Shown: positions 9,824-18,699, numbered from the stretch's first letter. The stretch: 64,000 nucleotides of DNA from Candidatus Pelagibacter sp. RS40 (GCF_002101295.1 NZ_CP020778.1:785001-849000), one strand, 5' to 3'. The notes: generated by a model from the sequence alone, not told the origin. Made by a program: numbers and translations.

Positions 9824-9882
9824 GAATAGTATTCATAGGAACTTTTGTAGAAAGTTTTATAATATTAAAAGAAATATTATGA
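9820..9882 (+). pseudogene. 20-codon relic of a second formyltransferase gene
   Basis: A 20-residue open frame, MRIVFIGTFVES then FIILKEIL, matches the opening beta-alpha segment of formyltransferases (compare the common MRIVFMGTP-type start), then stops. Its ATG overlaps the upstream TGA (ATGA) and its TGA overlaps the next gene's ATG (ATGA). The remnant is therefore translationally coupled on both sides. It probably results from an internal deletion that kept the operon junctions. It may now serve as a short coupling peptide. The family match rests on a short segment. Confidence 0.5.
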
Positions 9883-10931
9883 AAAATATAGAAAAAATAA
9901 AAATCACAAAAGATGCAACAATTAAACAAGCTCTAAAAATTATATCTAATGGGGCTCTTCAAATTGCAGTTGTTGTTGATAAAAAGGGAAAGTTATTGGG
10001 TACTTTGACTGATGGAGATATTAGAAGAGGATTCTTAAAAGGATTAGATATTAATAGTTCTATAAATTCTATAATTAACAAGAAACCTTTTGTAGTGAAA
10101 AAAGATGATATTAAAGAAAAAGTATTGAAAATTGCACTTAAAAAAAAAATATATCAAATTCCCATAGTCGATAAAAATTTCAAGATAATAGGACTACATG
10201 TATTAGATGAGCTTATAAAGTCTAAAAATAATAACTTAGTTGTGATAATGGCAGGTGGTAAAGGCATGCGTTTAAGACCTTTAACAAAAAATATTCCTAA
10301 ACCAATGTTAAAAGTGGGTGATAAACCTATACTTCATATAATATTAGAAAAATTTATAGATAGTGGTTATGATAATTTTGTTATTTGCGTTAATTATAAG
10401 TCAAAAGTAATTATGGATTATTTTGGTAATGGAAAAAAAATTGGAGCACAAATAGAATACATTCATGAAAAGATTGAAATGGGTACAGCTGGTGCTTTAA
10501 GTCTGTTAAAAAAAAAAAAAATAAATCAGCCTTTTTTTGTAATTAATGGTGATATATTAATTAATCTTGATTTTAAAAAAATGCTTAATTTTCATCAAGA
10601 ACACAATTCAAAAGCAACAATGTGTATTAAAGAGTTTAATGTTGAATTGCCTTACGGTGAAGTTAGAGTAAAAAAAGAAATTATTGACTCGATTGAGGAG
10701 AAACCAAAACATAAATTTTATGTTAATGCAGGTATTTATATACTTGATCCAAAATGTATTAATTTAATCCCAAAAAAATTTTATAATATGACTTCTCTTT
10801 TTAAAAAGATGATAAATAAAAAAGATAAAATAGTTTCGTTTCCATTAGGAGAAAATTGGTTAGATATAGGAAGATTCGTTGATTATGATAAGGCCAATCT
10901 CAAATATAATTCTTTTTTCATAAATAAATGA
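9879..10931 (+). CDS. ptmE: CBS-domain nucleotidyltransferase, PtmE-like
   Basis: 350 residues. Residues 1-120 form a CBS pair (GTLTDGDIRRGFLKG is a clear CBS1 motif). Residues 122-350 are a sugar-phosphate nucleotidyltransferase with VVIMAGGKGMRLRPLT and the metal-site region FFVINGDIL. The same architecture occurs in PtmE, the glucosamine-1-phosphate guanylyltransferase that starts the GDP-linked legionaminate route of Campylobacter (family knowledge). That suggests the precursor here is GDP-activated. A run of 14 A residues (10508-10521) lies inside the coding region and encodes lysines. Its start is coupled by ATGA to the formyltransferase relic. Confidence 0.82.
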   Translation: MKNIEKIKITKDATIKQALKIISNGALQIAVVVDKKGKLLGTLTDGDIRRGFLKGLDINSSINSIINKKPFVVKKDDIKEKVLKIALKKKIYQIPIVDKNFKIIGLHVLDELIKSKNNNLVVIMAGGKGMRLRPLTKNIPKPMLKVGDKPILHIILEKFIDSGYDNFVICVNYKSKVIMDYFGNGKKIGAQIEYIHEKIEMGTAGALSLLKKKKINQPFFVINGDILINLDFKKMLNFHQEHNSKATMCIKEFNVELPYGEVRVKKEIIDSIEEKPKHKFYVNAGIYILDPKCINLIPKKFYNMTSLFKKMINKKDKIVSFPLGENWLDIGRFVDYDKANLKYNSFFINK

Positions 10932-10953
10932 ACATTAAGGTATTTAAGAAGAA

Positions 10954-11952
10954 ATGATAAAATTAATTGCTGAAACCGCTTGGCACCATGAGGGTGATTT
11001 TGTTTTTATGAAAAATTTAATTAATGAAATTGTAAAAAATACTGATGCGGATATTGTTAAAATGCATATTACTATAGATTTTGAGGAGTATATGGATCAA
11101 AGTCATCAGGCTTATAATCAGTTAAAGGCAATGACTTTTACAAAAGAGCAGTGGAGAGAATTGATTGCAATTGTAACAAAAGGTAACAAAGAAATCATGT
11201 TATTGCTCAATGATACTAATGCTATAGAGTTTGGTCTATCATTTAATCCAGATTATGTTGAAATTCATTCAGTTTGTTTGAATGATATATTTATGCTTGA
11301 AAAATTAAAAAAAGATATCCAAAAGCAAACTAAAATTGTTCTTGGAGTTGGTGGTACAAGTATTAATGAAATAGAAAATGCAATTAATTTTTTAGATCAT
11401 TCAAACATGATTCTTATGTTTGGATTTCAAAACTATCCGACAATTTATAAAGATGTAAATCTTGATAAGGTTAGGAAATTGATGAGATTATTTGATAATA
11501 TTGAATATGGTTATGCAGATCATACAGCAGGTGATAGTAGGTATAATGAACTGGTTACGCTTTTAGGAGCAGCTAGTGGAATGAAGTATGTAGAAAAACA
11601 TATAACCACACACTTTGGAGAAAAAAGAATAGATTGGCCAGCCGCAATATCTGTAAAAATGTTTAATGAGTTACATAAAAAAATAAAAATACTTGATGAA
11701 CTAAATGGCTCAGGATTGCTTTCTATGAACGAAGGAGAGAAAACTTATTCTGTTTTTGGGCCAATGAAAAAAGCAGCTGTAATAAATTCAAATTTGTCAA
11801 AAGGTAATATTTTAAAATTAATTGATATTAAATTTACAAGAACTAAAGAAATATCAGACATGTCACAATTAGATGTCATTAATTCAATTGGTAAAAAAAT
11901 ATCTAATGATATTAGCAAAGGAACAGTATTAAAGAAAAAATACTTTATTTAG
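10954..11952 (+). CDS. Second NeuB/SpsE-like synthase
   Basis: 332 residues of the NeuB family but divergent from the synthase at 7641. It opens with LIAETAWHHEGD instead of the usual AEAGVNHNG and has VKMHI instead of VKFQT, while GYADHTAGD and VEKHITTHF are retained. A C-terminal SAF-like domain is present (about 265-332). A good ribosome site (AAGAAG) precedes the ATG. Two NeuB paralogues in one operon suggest either two different nonulosonates or a changed acceptor for this copy. With the following SpsF-type gene it resembles the SpsE-SpsF pair of spore-coat glycan loci (inference). Confidence 0.8.
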   Translation: MIKLIAETAWHHEGDFVFMKNLINEIVKNTDADIVKMHITIDFEEYMDQSHQAYNQLKAMTFTKEQWRELIAIVTKGNKEIMLLLNDTNAIEFGLSFNPDYVEIHSVCLNDIFMLEKLKKDIQKQTKIVLGVGGTSINEIENAINFLDHSNMILMFGFQNYPTIYKDVNLDKVRKLMRLFDNIEYGYADHTAGDSRYNELVTLLGAASGMKYVEKHITTHFGEKRIDWPAAISVKMFNELHKKIKILDELNGSGLLSMNEGEKTYSVFGPMKKAAVINSNLSKGNILKLIDIKFTRTKEISDMSQLDVINSIGKKISNDISKGTVLKKKYFI

Positions 11953-11962
11953 GGGGATTTAA

Positions 11963-12766
11963 CTGAAAATTGGTTTTCTTATTACAGCACGTTTAAAGTC
12001 AAGTAGATTAAAATTAAAAATTCTTAAATCATTAAATGGACACACAGTTATTGAACGAATTATACAAAGAGCAAAAGAAGTAAAAGATTGTAGTGATATT
12101 GTTTTATGTACTTCACGCATAAATCAAGATTTACCTTTAGTTAGATTGGCAAAAGAAAATAATATTTATTATTACAATGGTAGCTCTGATGATGTGTTAC
12201 AAAGACTATTAGATGCTGCAGAGTTGTTTGAGATGGATTATTTTGTTGGTATGACAGCTGACAATCCCCTGTTTTCTGTTCATCATGCAAATTTAATTAT
12301 TAATGAAATAAAATCTAAAAATGAAATTGACTATATATACACATCTGAGATGCCAGTAGGTGTAAATATATATGCTATTAAAACTAAAGCTCTCAAGACT
12401 GTTTGTAGTATTAAAGAGGAAATTGATACAGAGATTTGGGGTTATCTGATAAATAGACCTGAAATTTTTAATGTAGTTGAAATAAAAGCTGATAATGAAT
12501 ATCGTTTTGAGAACTGCAGAATGACTCTTGATGAAATTGATGATTATAACTTTTTCAAGGAGATATACAGCATGTATCCAATTAATAAAGTAATTGATGT
12601 TTTGGATGTTTTTAAAATTTTGAGAAAAAACCCTGAGCTTCTTGATTTAAACAAAAATGTAATACAAAGAGATTTAGATAATAAAATAAAAATTAGAATC
12701 TCAAAATTTTATGAGGAGAATAAAGTTAAAATTTTAAAATTAAAAGAACAAATTTATTCTGTATAA
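11963..12766 (+). CDS. SpsF/CMP-sugar synthetase-like cytidylyltransferase (CTG start)
   Basis: 267 residues if initiated at the CTG at 11963. The protein reads KIGFLITARLKSSRLKLK, the N-terminal nucleotide-binding loop of the CTP_transf_3 family (CMP-NeuNAc/CMP-KDO synthetases, SpsF), then TADNPLFSVHHA in the middle. An in-frame stop (TAA, 11960-11962) sits directly before the CTG, so nothing further upstream is possible. Starting at the next usual codon (TTG, 12146) would delete the nucleotide-binding motif. A strong Shine-Dalgarno run (AGGGGGA, 11951-11957) ends five bases before the CTG. The enzyme would activate the product of one of the two NeuB-type synthases as a CMP sugar. Confidence 0.75.
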   Translation: MKIGFLITARLKSSRLKLKILKSLNGHTVIERIIQRAKEVKDCSDIVLCTSRINQDLPLVRLAKENNIYYYNGSSDDVLQRLLDAAELFEMDYFVGMTADNPLFSVHHANLIINEIKSKNEIDYIYTSEMPVGVNIYAIKTKALKTVCSIKEEIDTEIWGYLINRPEIFNVVEIKADNEYRFENCRMTLDEIDDYNFFKEIYSMYPINKVIDVLDVFKILRKNPELLDLNKNVIQRDLDNKIKIRISKFYEENKVKILKLKEQIYSV

Positions 12767-12799
12767 TTTTTGAAATAATAAATTTTTTCTAAATATTAG

Positions 12800-12973
12800 T
12801 TAATAAGAATTAAACCTTTACGAATATCAACTTTTACACCTCATCACGAAAAAAAACTGGAGCTCTCCGATTTTTTAAAAAAAGAAACCAGTATTGCATC
12901 ATCTTTCAAAAACCTGAATGTATTTGATAATACAGAGTCTCATATCGCAATATATGCAGACATTATTAAGTAG
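12800..12973 (+). pseudogene. Probable 3' fragment of an unidentified gene
   Basis: An open frame of 57 codons with no start codon near its beginning, ending in TAG at 12971-12973. The stretch FTPHHEKKLELSDFLKKE followed by TSIASSFKNLNVFDNTE looks like a real charged protein tail rather than random A/T-rich sequence. It lies in the 230-base gap between the convergent nonulosonate operon and the carbamoyltransferase operon, where leftovers of gene replacement are expected. No family was recognised, and chance coding is possible. No clear terminator hairpin was seen in this gap. Confidence 0.35.
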
Positions 12974-12996
12974 ACCAAATAAAAAAATTATTAAAT

Positions 12997-14832
12997 TTAG
13001 TCCAAATCGAATTTACTCATATAGTCTTTTTTAAGTGCCTCATTTTGCTCTCTCTTATCTAAAATACAGTTACCAATTACAAGAAAATCTAAGCCTGTTC
13101 CCATAAAACAATTAAATGCATCTGTTGGTGTATTTACAATCGGTTCTCCTCTCACATTAAATGAAGTATTAACAATTACAGGACAACCAGTTTTTTTATT
13201 AAAATTTGAAATTAAATCATAATATGGTTTGTTTGTTTTTTTATTAACAGTTTGAATTCTTGCGGAATAATCTACATGTGTAACTGCTGGAATTTCTGAT
13301 CTTTTAACATTTAATTTATCAATGCCAAAATATTCTTTTTGTTCTGCAGTCATTTCAATTTTTACATCATCTTTTATATTTGCTACCATGAGCATATAGG
13401 GGCTTTTTTTTTCCATATCAAACCATTCAAATAAATTTTCCTCAAGAATTGATGGAGCAAATGGTCTAAAGCTTTCTCGATATTTTACTTTTAAATTCAA
13501 ATTTTTTTGCATTTTGTCAGACCTTGGATCTCCAAGTATTGATCTACCACCCAAAGCTCTTGGGCCAAACTCCATTCTTCCTTGAAACCAACCTACAGCT
13601 TTCCCTCTAGATAATTGTTCAGATGTTTGCTCAATTAAATTTTCATAATCTAAAGTTTTATATTTCGCTCCAATAGATTTTAATTCCTCCTCTATCTCAT
13701 TTTGAGTGAACCCAGGACCCAAATAAGATCCTTGCATACTGTCTTCGGGATCAATTTTTCTCAAGTTACCCTGTTCAATATGCCACAATGCCAAAGCAGC
13801 TCCTAATGAACCTCCAGCATCTCCTGCGGCCGGTTGTATCCATATGTTATCAAAAATTTTTTCATTGAGAATTTTGCCATTTGCAACACAATTTAATGCA
13901 ACTCCACCAGCTAGGCACAAGTTTTTAACATTGTACTCACTACGAATTGACTTTGATAGTTTAACCATTATGTCTTCAGTCACTTTTTGTACAGATGCTG
14001 CTATATCCATATGAAATTGAGTTAGTTTTTCATTAATTGGATCTCTAGGCTCTTGACCAAATAATTTATGAAATTTATTGTTAGTCATGGTGAGACCAGT
14101 TGCATAATTAAAAAAATTTTGATCTAACCTGAATGATCCATCTTTCTTAATATCTATTAATTGTTTTATTTTTTCTTCATAAATTGGTTTACCATATGGT
14201 GCTAAACCCATAAGTTTATACTCGCCACTATTAACTTTAAATCCTGTGTAGTAAGTAAATGCTGAATAAAGAAGACCTAGAGAGTGCGGAAAATGTATTT
14301 CTTTTAATATTTTTAATTTATTTCCTTTACCATGCGCAATAGTAGTTGTTGCCCATTCTCCAACACCATCAGCAGTTAAAACTATTGCTTCTTCAAATGG
14401 TGAAGGAAAGAAGGCACTAGCAGCATGGCTTAAATGATGATCAGAAAAAAATATGTTCTCATCTGATTTGTAATTTTCATCATGTTCTTTAAGTTTGTTA
14501 AATAATAAATTTTTTTGAAAAAGTTTTTCTTTAATCCATAAAGGCATAGCTTTGCTGAAAGAAATAAATCCTTTAGGTGCAAATGCAACATACGTTTCTA
14601 ATAGTCTTTCAAATTTTAAAAAAGGTTTTTCAAAGAAAACTACTTGATTTATGTTGGAAAGTTTCAAGTTTGTGTGTTTTAAAACAAACTCAATTGCATG
14701 ATATGGGTAATTTGGGTCATGTTTTATTCTAGTAAATCTCTCCTCTTGGGCTGCAGCTAATATTTCGCCATTTTTTAAAATACACGCCGCACTATCATGA
14801 TAAAATGCAGAAATACCTAATATAAATTTCAC
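12997..14832 (-). CDS. Carbamoyltransferase (NodU/CmcH/TobZ family)
   Basis: 611 residues, the normal family length. The N-terminal Kae1-like domain starts ILGISAFYHDSAACIL and has the metal-binding HHLSHAASAF. The C-terminal YrdC-like domain has GWFQGRMEFGPRALGGRSILGDPR and VNTSFNVRGEPIV. Such enzymes make carbamoyl-adenylate from carbamoyl phosphate and ATP, then carbamoylate a hydroxyl of a sugar or secondary metabolite. The start is GTG at 14832, placed directly after the DUF5989 stop with no spacer. It forms a minus-strand trio with DUF5989 and SxtJ and is convergent with the nonulosonate operon. The acceptor is presumably a surface sugar. Confidence 0.92.
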   Translation of the reverse strand: MKFILGISAFYHDSAACILKNGEILAAAQEERFTRIKHDPNYPYHAIEFVLKHTNLKLSNINQVVFFEKPFLKFERLLETYVAFAPKGFISFSKAMPLWIKEKLFQKNLLFNKLKEHDENYKSDENIFFSDHHLSHAASAFFPSPFEEAIVLTADGVGEWATTTIAHGKGNKLKILKEIHFPHSLGLLYSAFTYYTGFKVNSGEYKLMGLAPYGKPIYEEKIKQLIDIKKDGSFRLDQNFFNYATGLTMTNNKFHKLFGQEPRDPINEKLTQFHMDIAASVQKVTEDIMVKLSKSIRSEYNVKNLCLAGGVALNCVANGKILNEKIFDNIWIQPAAGDAGGSLGAALALWHIEQGNLRKIDPEDSMQGSYLGPGFTQNEIEEELKSIGAKYKTLDYENLIEQTSEQLSRGKAVGWFQGRMEFGPRALGGRSILGDPRSDKMQKNLNLKVKYRESFRPFAPSILEENLFEWFDMEKKSPYMLMVANIKDDVKIEMTAEQKEYFGIDKLNVKRSEIPAVTHVDYSARIQTVNKKTNKPYYDLISNFNKKTGCPVIVNTSFNVRGEPIVNTPTDAFNCFMGTGLDFLVIGNCILDKREQNEALKKDYMSKFDLD

Positions 14833-14982
14833 TTAAAATATTGTATAAATAAATGGAGCTACAGCTGAACCTTGACTTAAAATTATTAATCCACCAAATA
14901 AAACTAAAACAATTATAATTGGTAATAACCAATATTTTTTTCTTATTCTTAAAAATTGCCAAAATTCTATTATAAAATTCAT
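14833..14982 (-). CDS. DUF5989 family small membrane protein
   Basis: A 49-residue gene. It reads FWQFLRIRKKYWLLP, then a hydrophobic helix (about 19-37), then LSQGSAVAPFIYTIF, the conserved ending of the DUF5989 family that accompanies carbamoyltransferases and SxtJ proteins. ATG at 14982; the stop abuts the GTG of the carbamoyltransferase gene. One membrane helix with a basic cytoplasmic N-terminus is predicted. Function is unknown; conserved linkage suggests it anchors or helps the carbamoyltransferase at the membrane. Confidence 0.85.
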   Translation of the reverse strand: MNFIIEFWQFLRIRKKYWLLPIIIVLVLFGGLIILSQGSAVAPFIYTIF

Positions 14983-14983
14983 A

Positions 14984-15367
14984 CTAAAATTGATTTTTCA
15001 TACTGCTGCTTGATTCATTTTTTTTAATCCAATATGATTTATTTTTATTAAATTTTAAATTTAAGATATCCTTTTTAAAAATTTTCATTAATAAAGCTAT
15101 AGGAGTCACTACAAAAAAAAATATCATTCCCATTACAATTGGAGAAAAGATTTTTCCTAAAAGAATTCCAAACTTAAACCAAATTTTATTTAAGGGAAGC
15201 AGTAAATTAGAGTTAATTAGACCTAAAATTAAAAAAATTAGCGAAACTATTAGTGACCAAATTCTAATATTTTGATCATTTAAAAGTGGATAAGTTGATA
15301 TTATTAAAAAAACTATAAAAAAAACTAATCCAAAACTTCGATTTGAGCTGATTTTAATATCTTTCAT
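14984..15367 (-). CDS. SxtJ family membrane protein
   Basis: 127 residues with about three hydrophobic segments: 14-28, 36-58 and 74-95. The spacing of charged residues and the motif around LLPLNKIWFKFGILLGKI match the SxtJ family found beside carbamoyltransferases (named after the saxitoxin cluster). Its stop is one base from the DUF5989 start, and it is the first gene of the three-gene minus-strand operon. The molecular role is not established. A 152-base divergent promoter region separates it from the plus-strand gene at 15520. Confidence 0.75.
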   Translation of the reverse strand: MKDIKISSNRSFGLVFFIVFLIISTYPLLNDQNIRIWSLIVSLIFLILGLINSNLLLPLNKIWFKFGILLGKIFSPIVMGMIFFFVVTPIALLMKIFKKDILNLKFNKNKSYWIKKNESSSSMKNQF

Positions 15368-15519
15368 TTATTATTTTTTAATCAAAACTTAAATTATTGA
15401 ATATTTTTTTTAAAATATTTTTAGACATGATTTTAGTATATGTTATTTCTATATCTTATTAAACCGCAGATAAGTTATTTTATATGCTACAATTATAAAA
15501 ATTTCAAAATTAAATATCA

Positions 15520-16962
15520 ATGATCAAAAAAAATTATTTAATTAAAAATAGAAAAGATTCTGAAATAATTTTTAATGACATATTAAAAATATATAAAAAA
15601 ATAGAAAAAGTCAAAAAACAAAGTGATGATAATATTGTTGGTATTTTGTTTCACGAGTTAATGTATTTTTTTGTCTCCATTAGATGTAGAAGAAACTTAA
15701 AAATTTTTACAGATATTTCTAGCAACTATCCTGTGATTAAGTTTGGTAAAAGAAATGGTATAGATATTTTCAAATTAAAACAAAGTAGTTTTTTAGTCAA
15801 AAAATTACTTAAATTTTATTCATTATTTTCTTATTTTTTTAAAAAAAAAAAAAAATTGTTTCTAAGTAAAAGTATTTCTTTAAGTTTTAAAAATAAAATT
15901 TTAATAATTTTATTTTGTTTAATAAATAAATACGAAATAGTTCTAGTAAATTTTGAGGATATTAAGATGAACCTAAGTCAAAATACTGAGTCTTATTTTC
16001 TGAAAGAAATAAAAAAACTTTTACTTAAGAATAAGATAAATTTAAAAAACTTAGACGATATTAAAAAATTAATAAAAAAGATCAAAGCAAAAAAGGAATT
16101 CAAATTTGAAAATTTAGATGAAAGTATTATTATTTCAGGCACATTAGGAGATATTCAAAATAGACTTCTTGCGAAAAAAAAAAAGAAGCTAAATTCAAAA
16201 TTATTATTAATAAATCATATTCCCACCTATGGAGTTGTATCTTACAAAAGTCTTAAATATGATGAATTTTATTTATGCGATTATTTTTTAACCTCAGGAA
16301 AAAAAGAAAAAATTTTAAATGATGAAAATTATGTAAGTATTGACGATAGTAATTATAAGATTATTCCCATAGAAAACAAAAATTCTATACATTTATCTAA
16401 TTATATCAAAAAGATAAATTTTAAAGAATTAAATAAGATGAGAATTCTTTATATTCCACATAGGGTTCTTAATGTATCATTAAATGGAGTTGATTATTTG
16501 TATAAGGAAAAATATGAAGCTTGGCAGAATTTTTTATATTCAAAATTTGGAAAGATAGATGCCAAATATCCTTATAAAAAAATTAATTATAATATTAATA
16601 ATAAATTTAATGTGCTTGATACAAATTTAAAACTCTTAAAAATTTGTAAAAACTATGATCTTATTATAATAGATTACATTTCCTCCGCAACATTCAGTGA
16701 AGTTGCGGGTACATGTGTTCCAATATTATATTTTAATTTAAATAGAGATAACATTAATAAGGATGCATACAAATTAATTAAGAATAGGGTAAATGAGATT
16801 AAAATAAATATTTTTGATGAATTTAAAGGCTTTGATAAAATCAACGAATTAAAAACATACGGTAAAAGAAGAAATAAATTTAAAACTACTTATTTGGATA
16901 CATTAACTAATAAATCACTTTACCATCATCTTAAAAATATTGAAAAGGCAATAAAAAAATGA
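15520..16962 (+). CDS. Unidentified surface-glycan locus protein
   Basis: 480 residues, very Lys/Asn/Ile-rich, with no signal peptide. No family was recognised with confidence. The C-terminal part (RILYIPHRVL near 308, then IIIDYISSATFSEVAG and VPILYF) resembles the donor-binding end of CDP-glycerol- or LIC12162-type transferases, where a conserved polar residue precedes 'S..T...E'. A glycan- or polyol-phosphate transferase is plausible but only inferred. A run of 15 A residues (15841-15855) encodes lysines in the middle of the gene and is a possible slippage site. The stop overlaps the ATG of the ABC exporter (ATGA), linking the two. Confidence 0.5.
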   Translation: MIKKNYLIKNRKDSEIIFNDILKIYKKIEKVKKQSDDNIVGILFHELMYFFVSIRCRRNLKIFTDISSNYPVIKFGKRNGIDIFKLKQSSFLVKKLLKFYSLFSYFFKKKKKLFLSKSISLSFKNKILIILFCLINKYEIVLVNFEDIKMNLSQNTESYFLKEIKKLLLKNKINLKNLDDIKKLIKKIKAKKEFKFENLDESIIISGTLGDIQNRLLAKKKKKLNSKLLLINHIPTYGVVSYKSLKYDEFYLCDYFLTSGKKEKILNDENYVSIDDSNYKIIPIENKNSIHLSNYIKKINFKELNKMRILYIPHRVLNVSLNGVDYLYKEKYEAWQNFLYSKFGKIDAKYPYKKINYNINNKFNVLDTNLKLLKICKNYDLIIIDYISSATFSEVAGTCVPILYFNLNRDNINKDAYKLIKNRVNEIKINIFDEFKGFDKINELKTYGKRRNKFKTTYLDTLTNKSLYHHLKNIEKAIKK

Positions 16963-18698
16963 AAGATACATTTAAATCTTTAAATAATTTTTTAACAATT
17001 TTTGCAAAAGAAAAAAAATTAAAGTATTACTATTTTATTTTTTTCAATTTATTTATAACTCTTCTCGAAATGCTGAGCCTTGGTATATTGTTTCCTTTCC
17101 TAAGTTTGATTATTGATCCACAATTTATTTCAAAAATCAATAGTTACGATATTAAATTTGTTAATCAATTAAGTTATAATGAAGTTTTAATATTACTTTT
17201 AATTTTATTGGTAATTCTTTTTATTTTGAAAAATATCATCATTGGGTTTTTAAGCTGGGATCAAATCAAATATTCGATGTATTTACAAAACAATGTTGCA
17301 ACAAGTTTGTTGAAAAAATATATTTTTAATAATTATTTGTTTCATAAAGCCAATGACTCTTCAAAACTTATTAGAGTAATAAATGTCGATTCTTTCGTTG
17401 TTATAACCGGTTTTATTATTCCCTCATTTTTCTTTTTTACAGAATTATTTATTTTTTTAGGAATTATCCTTCTCTTAGCTTTCTATGAGATAAATGGGCT
17501 TTTTATTGCTTTTTTCTTTTTTATTATATCTTTCTTAATTTACAAAAAATTTAGCAAAAAACTTAAAGAGCATGGAACAATAAGACAAAAAAATGAAACA
17601 CTTAAAATAAAGTATGCAAAAAGCATCTTTGAAGGCATAAAGGAAATATTGTTCTATAGAAAACAAAAATTTTTTTTTAATTTATATAAAGATATAAATC
17701 TAAGTGTAAATAAAAGTATATCATTTCTGGAAGGAGTAAAACTATTACCTAGATTGTTTTTAGAAGTATTTGGTGTGATTGCATTTTCATTAGTGATGAT
17801 TTTTTTGATTTTTAGTGGAAAGGACTTAGTTAAACTTGTTCCATTATTTGGAATTTACATAGTAGCAGGCTTTAAAATTCTTCCATCTTTAAATAGAATT
17901 ATAAGTTCAGCTCAACAAATGAGGTTTAACAAAGTTTATCTTGAGTCATTAATTTCAGAATATTCTAAAAATACAGATTATATAAAATTTGACATTAAGG
18001 AAACAACGAAACAAAATAATTTATGCTTTAACGAAAAAATTGAGTTAAAGAATATAAGTTTTAATTATAAATCAAATAATAGGGGGAATAACGTTTTAAA
18101 AAATATTAATCTAAGCATTAAAAAAAATTCAATTACAGCTCTTATTGGAAGAAGTGGAAGTGGTAAAAGCACTATTGTAGATATCTTGCTAGGCTTAATT
18201 CAACAAGATTCGGGTGAAATTTTCGTTGATGGTAAAAGAATTGATCAAAATGTATCTAAACTTAAAATTGGTTATGTTCCACAATCAAATTTTTTAATAA
18301 ATGACTCAATTAAAAGGAATGTAGCTCTAGGAGTGAAAGAAGTGGATATAGATTTAAATAAAGTAAATAAAGCGATAGAGCTATCAAGATTAATTTATGA
18401 TCTTGAAAATAATGGTTTAGATATAAATAGCATGGTTGGGGAAAAAGGATCTCAAATTTCAGGAGGACAGGCGCAAAGAATTGCTATTGCAAGATCTTTA
18501 TATGATGATCCTGAAATTATTATTTTTGATGAAGCTACTAGCTCACTAGATATAGAAACAGAAAAAGAAATACTTGATAATTTGTTAGTTTTGAAAAAAA
18601 CAAAAACGGTATTATTAATCACTCATAATGATCGAATATTAAAGTATTGTGATAAAGTGATATCACTGGAGAATAATAAAATTATTAACAAAATATAA
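16959..18698 (+). CDS. PglK-like ABC exporter / lipid-linked glycan flippase
   Basis: 579 residues: an N-terminal membrane domain with about six helices (residues 20-320) fused to a C-terminal ATPase. The Walker A is LIGRSGSGKST (about 397-407), the signature SGGQAQRIAIARSL (about 500) and the Walker B IIIFDEATSSLD (about 520). This half-transporter design occurs in PglK and MsbA, which flip lipid-linked oligosaccharides or lipids. No Wzx-type flippase is visible in this locus, so this gene is the best candidate for moving the lipid-linked unit across the inner membrane (inference). Coupled to its neighbours: ATGA upstream, one-base gap downstream. Confidence 0.88.
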   Translation: MKDTFKSLNNFLTIFAKEKKLKYYYFIFFNLFITLLEMLSLGILFPFLSLIIDPQFISKINSYDIKFVNQLSYNEVLILLLILLVILFILKNIIIGFLSWDQIKYSMYLQNNVATSLLKKYIFNNYLFHKANDSSKLIRVINVDSFVVITGFIIPSFFFFTELFIFLGIILLLAFYEINGLFIAFFFFIISFLIYKKFSKKLKEHGTIRQKNETLKIKYAKSIFEGIKEILFYRKQKFFFNLYKDINLSVNKSISFLEGVKLLPRLFLEVFGVIAFSLVMIFLIFSGKDLVKLVPLFGIYIVAGFKILPSLNRIISSAQQMRFNKVYLESLISEYSKNTDYIKFDIKETTKQNNLCFNEKIELKNISFNYKSNNRGNNVLKNINLSIKKNSITALIGRSGSGKSTIVDILLGLIQQDSGEIFVDGKRIDQNVSKLKIGYVPQSNFLINDSIKRNVALGVKEVDIDLNKVNKAIELSRLIYDLENNGLDINSMVGEKGSQISGGQAQRIAIARSLYDDPEIIIFDEATSSLDIETEKEILDNLLVLKKTKTVLLITHNDRILKYCDKVISLENNKIINKI

Positions 18699-18699
18699 T

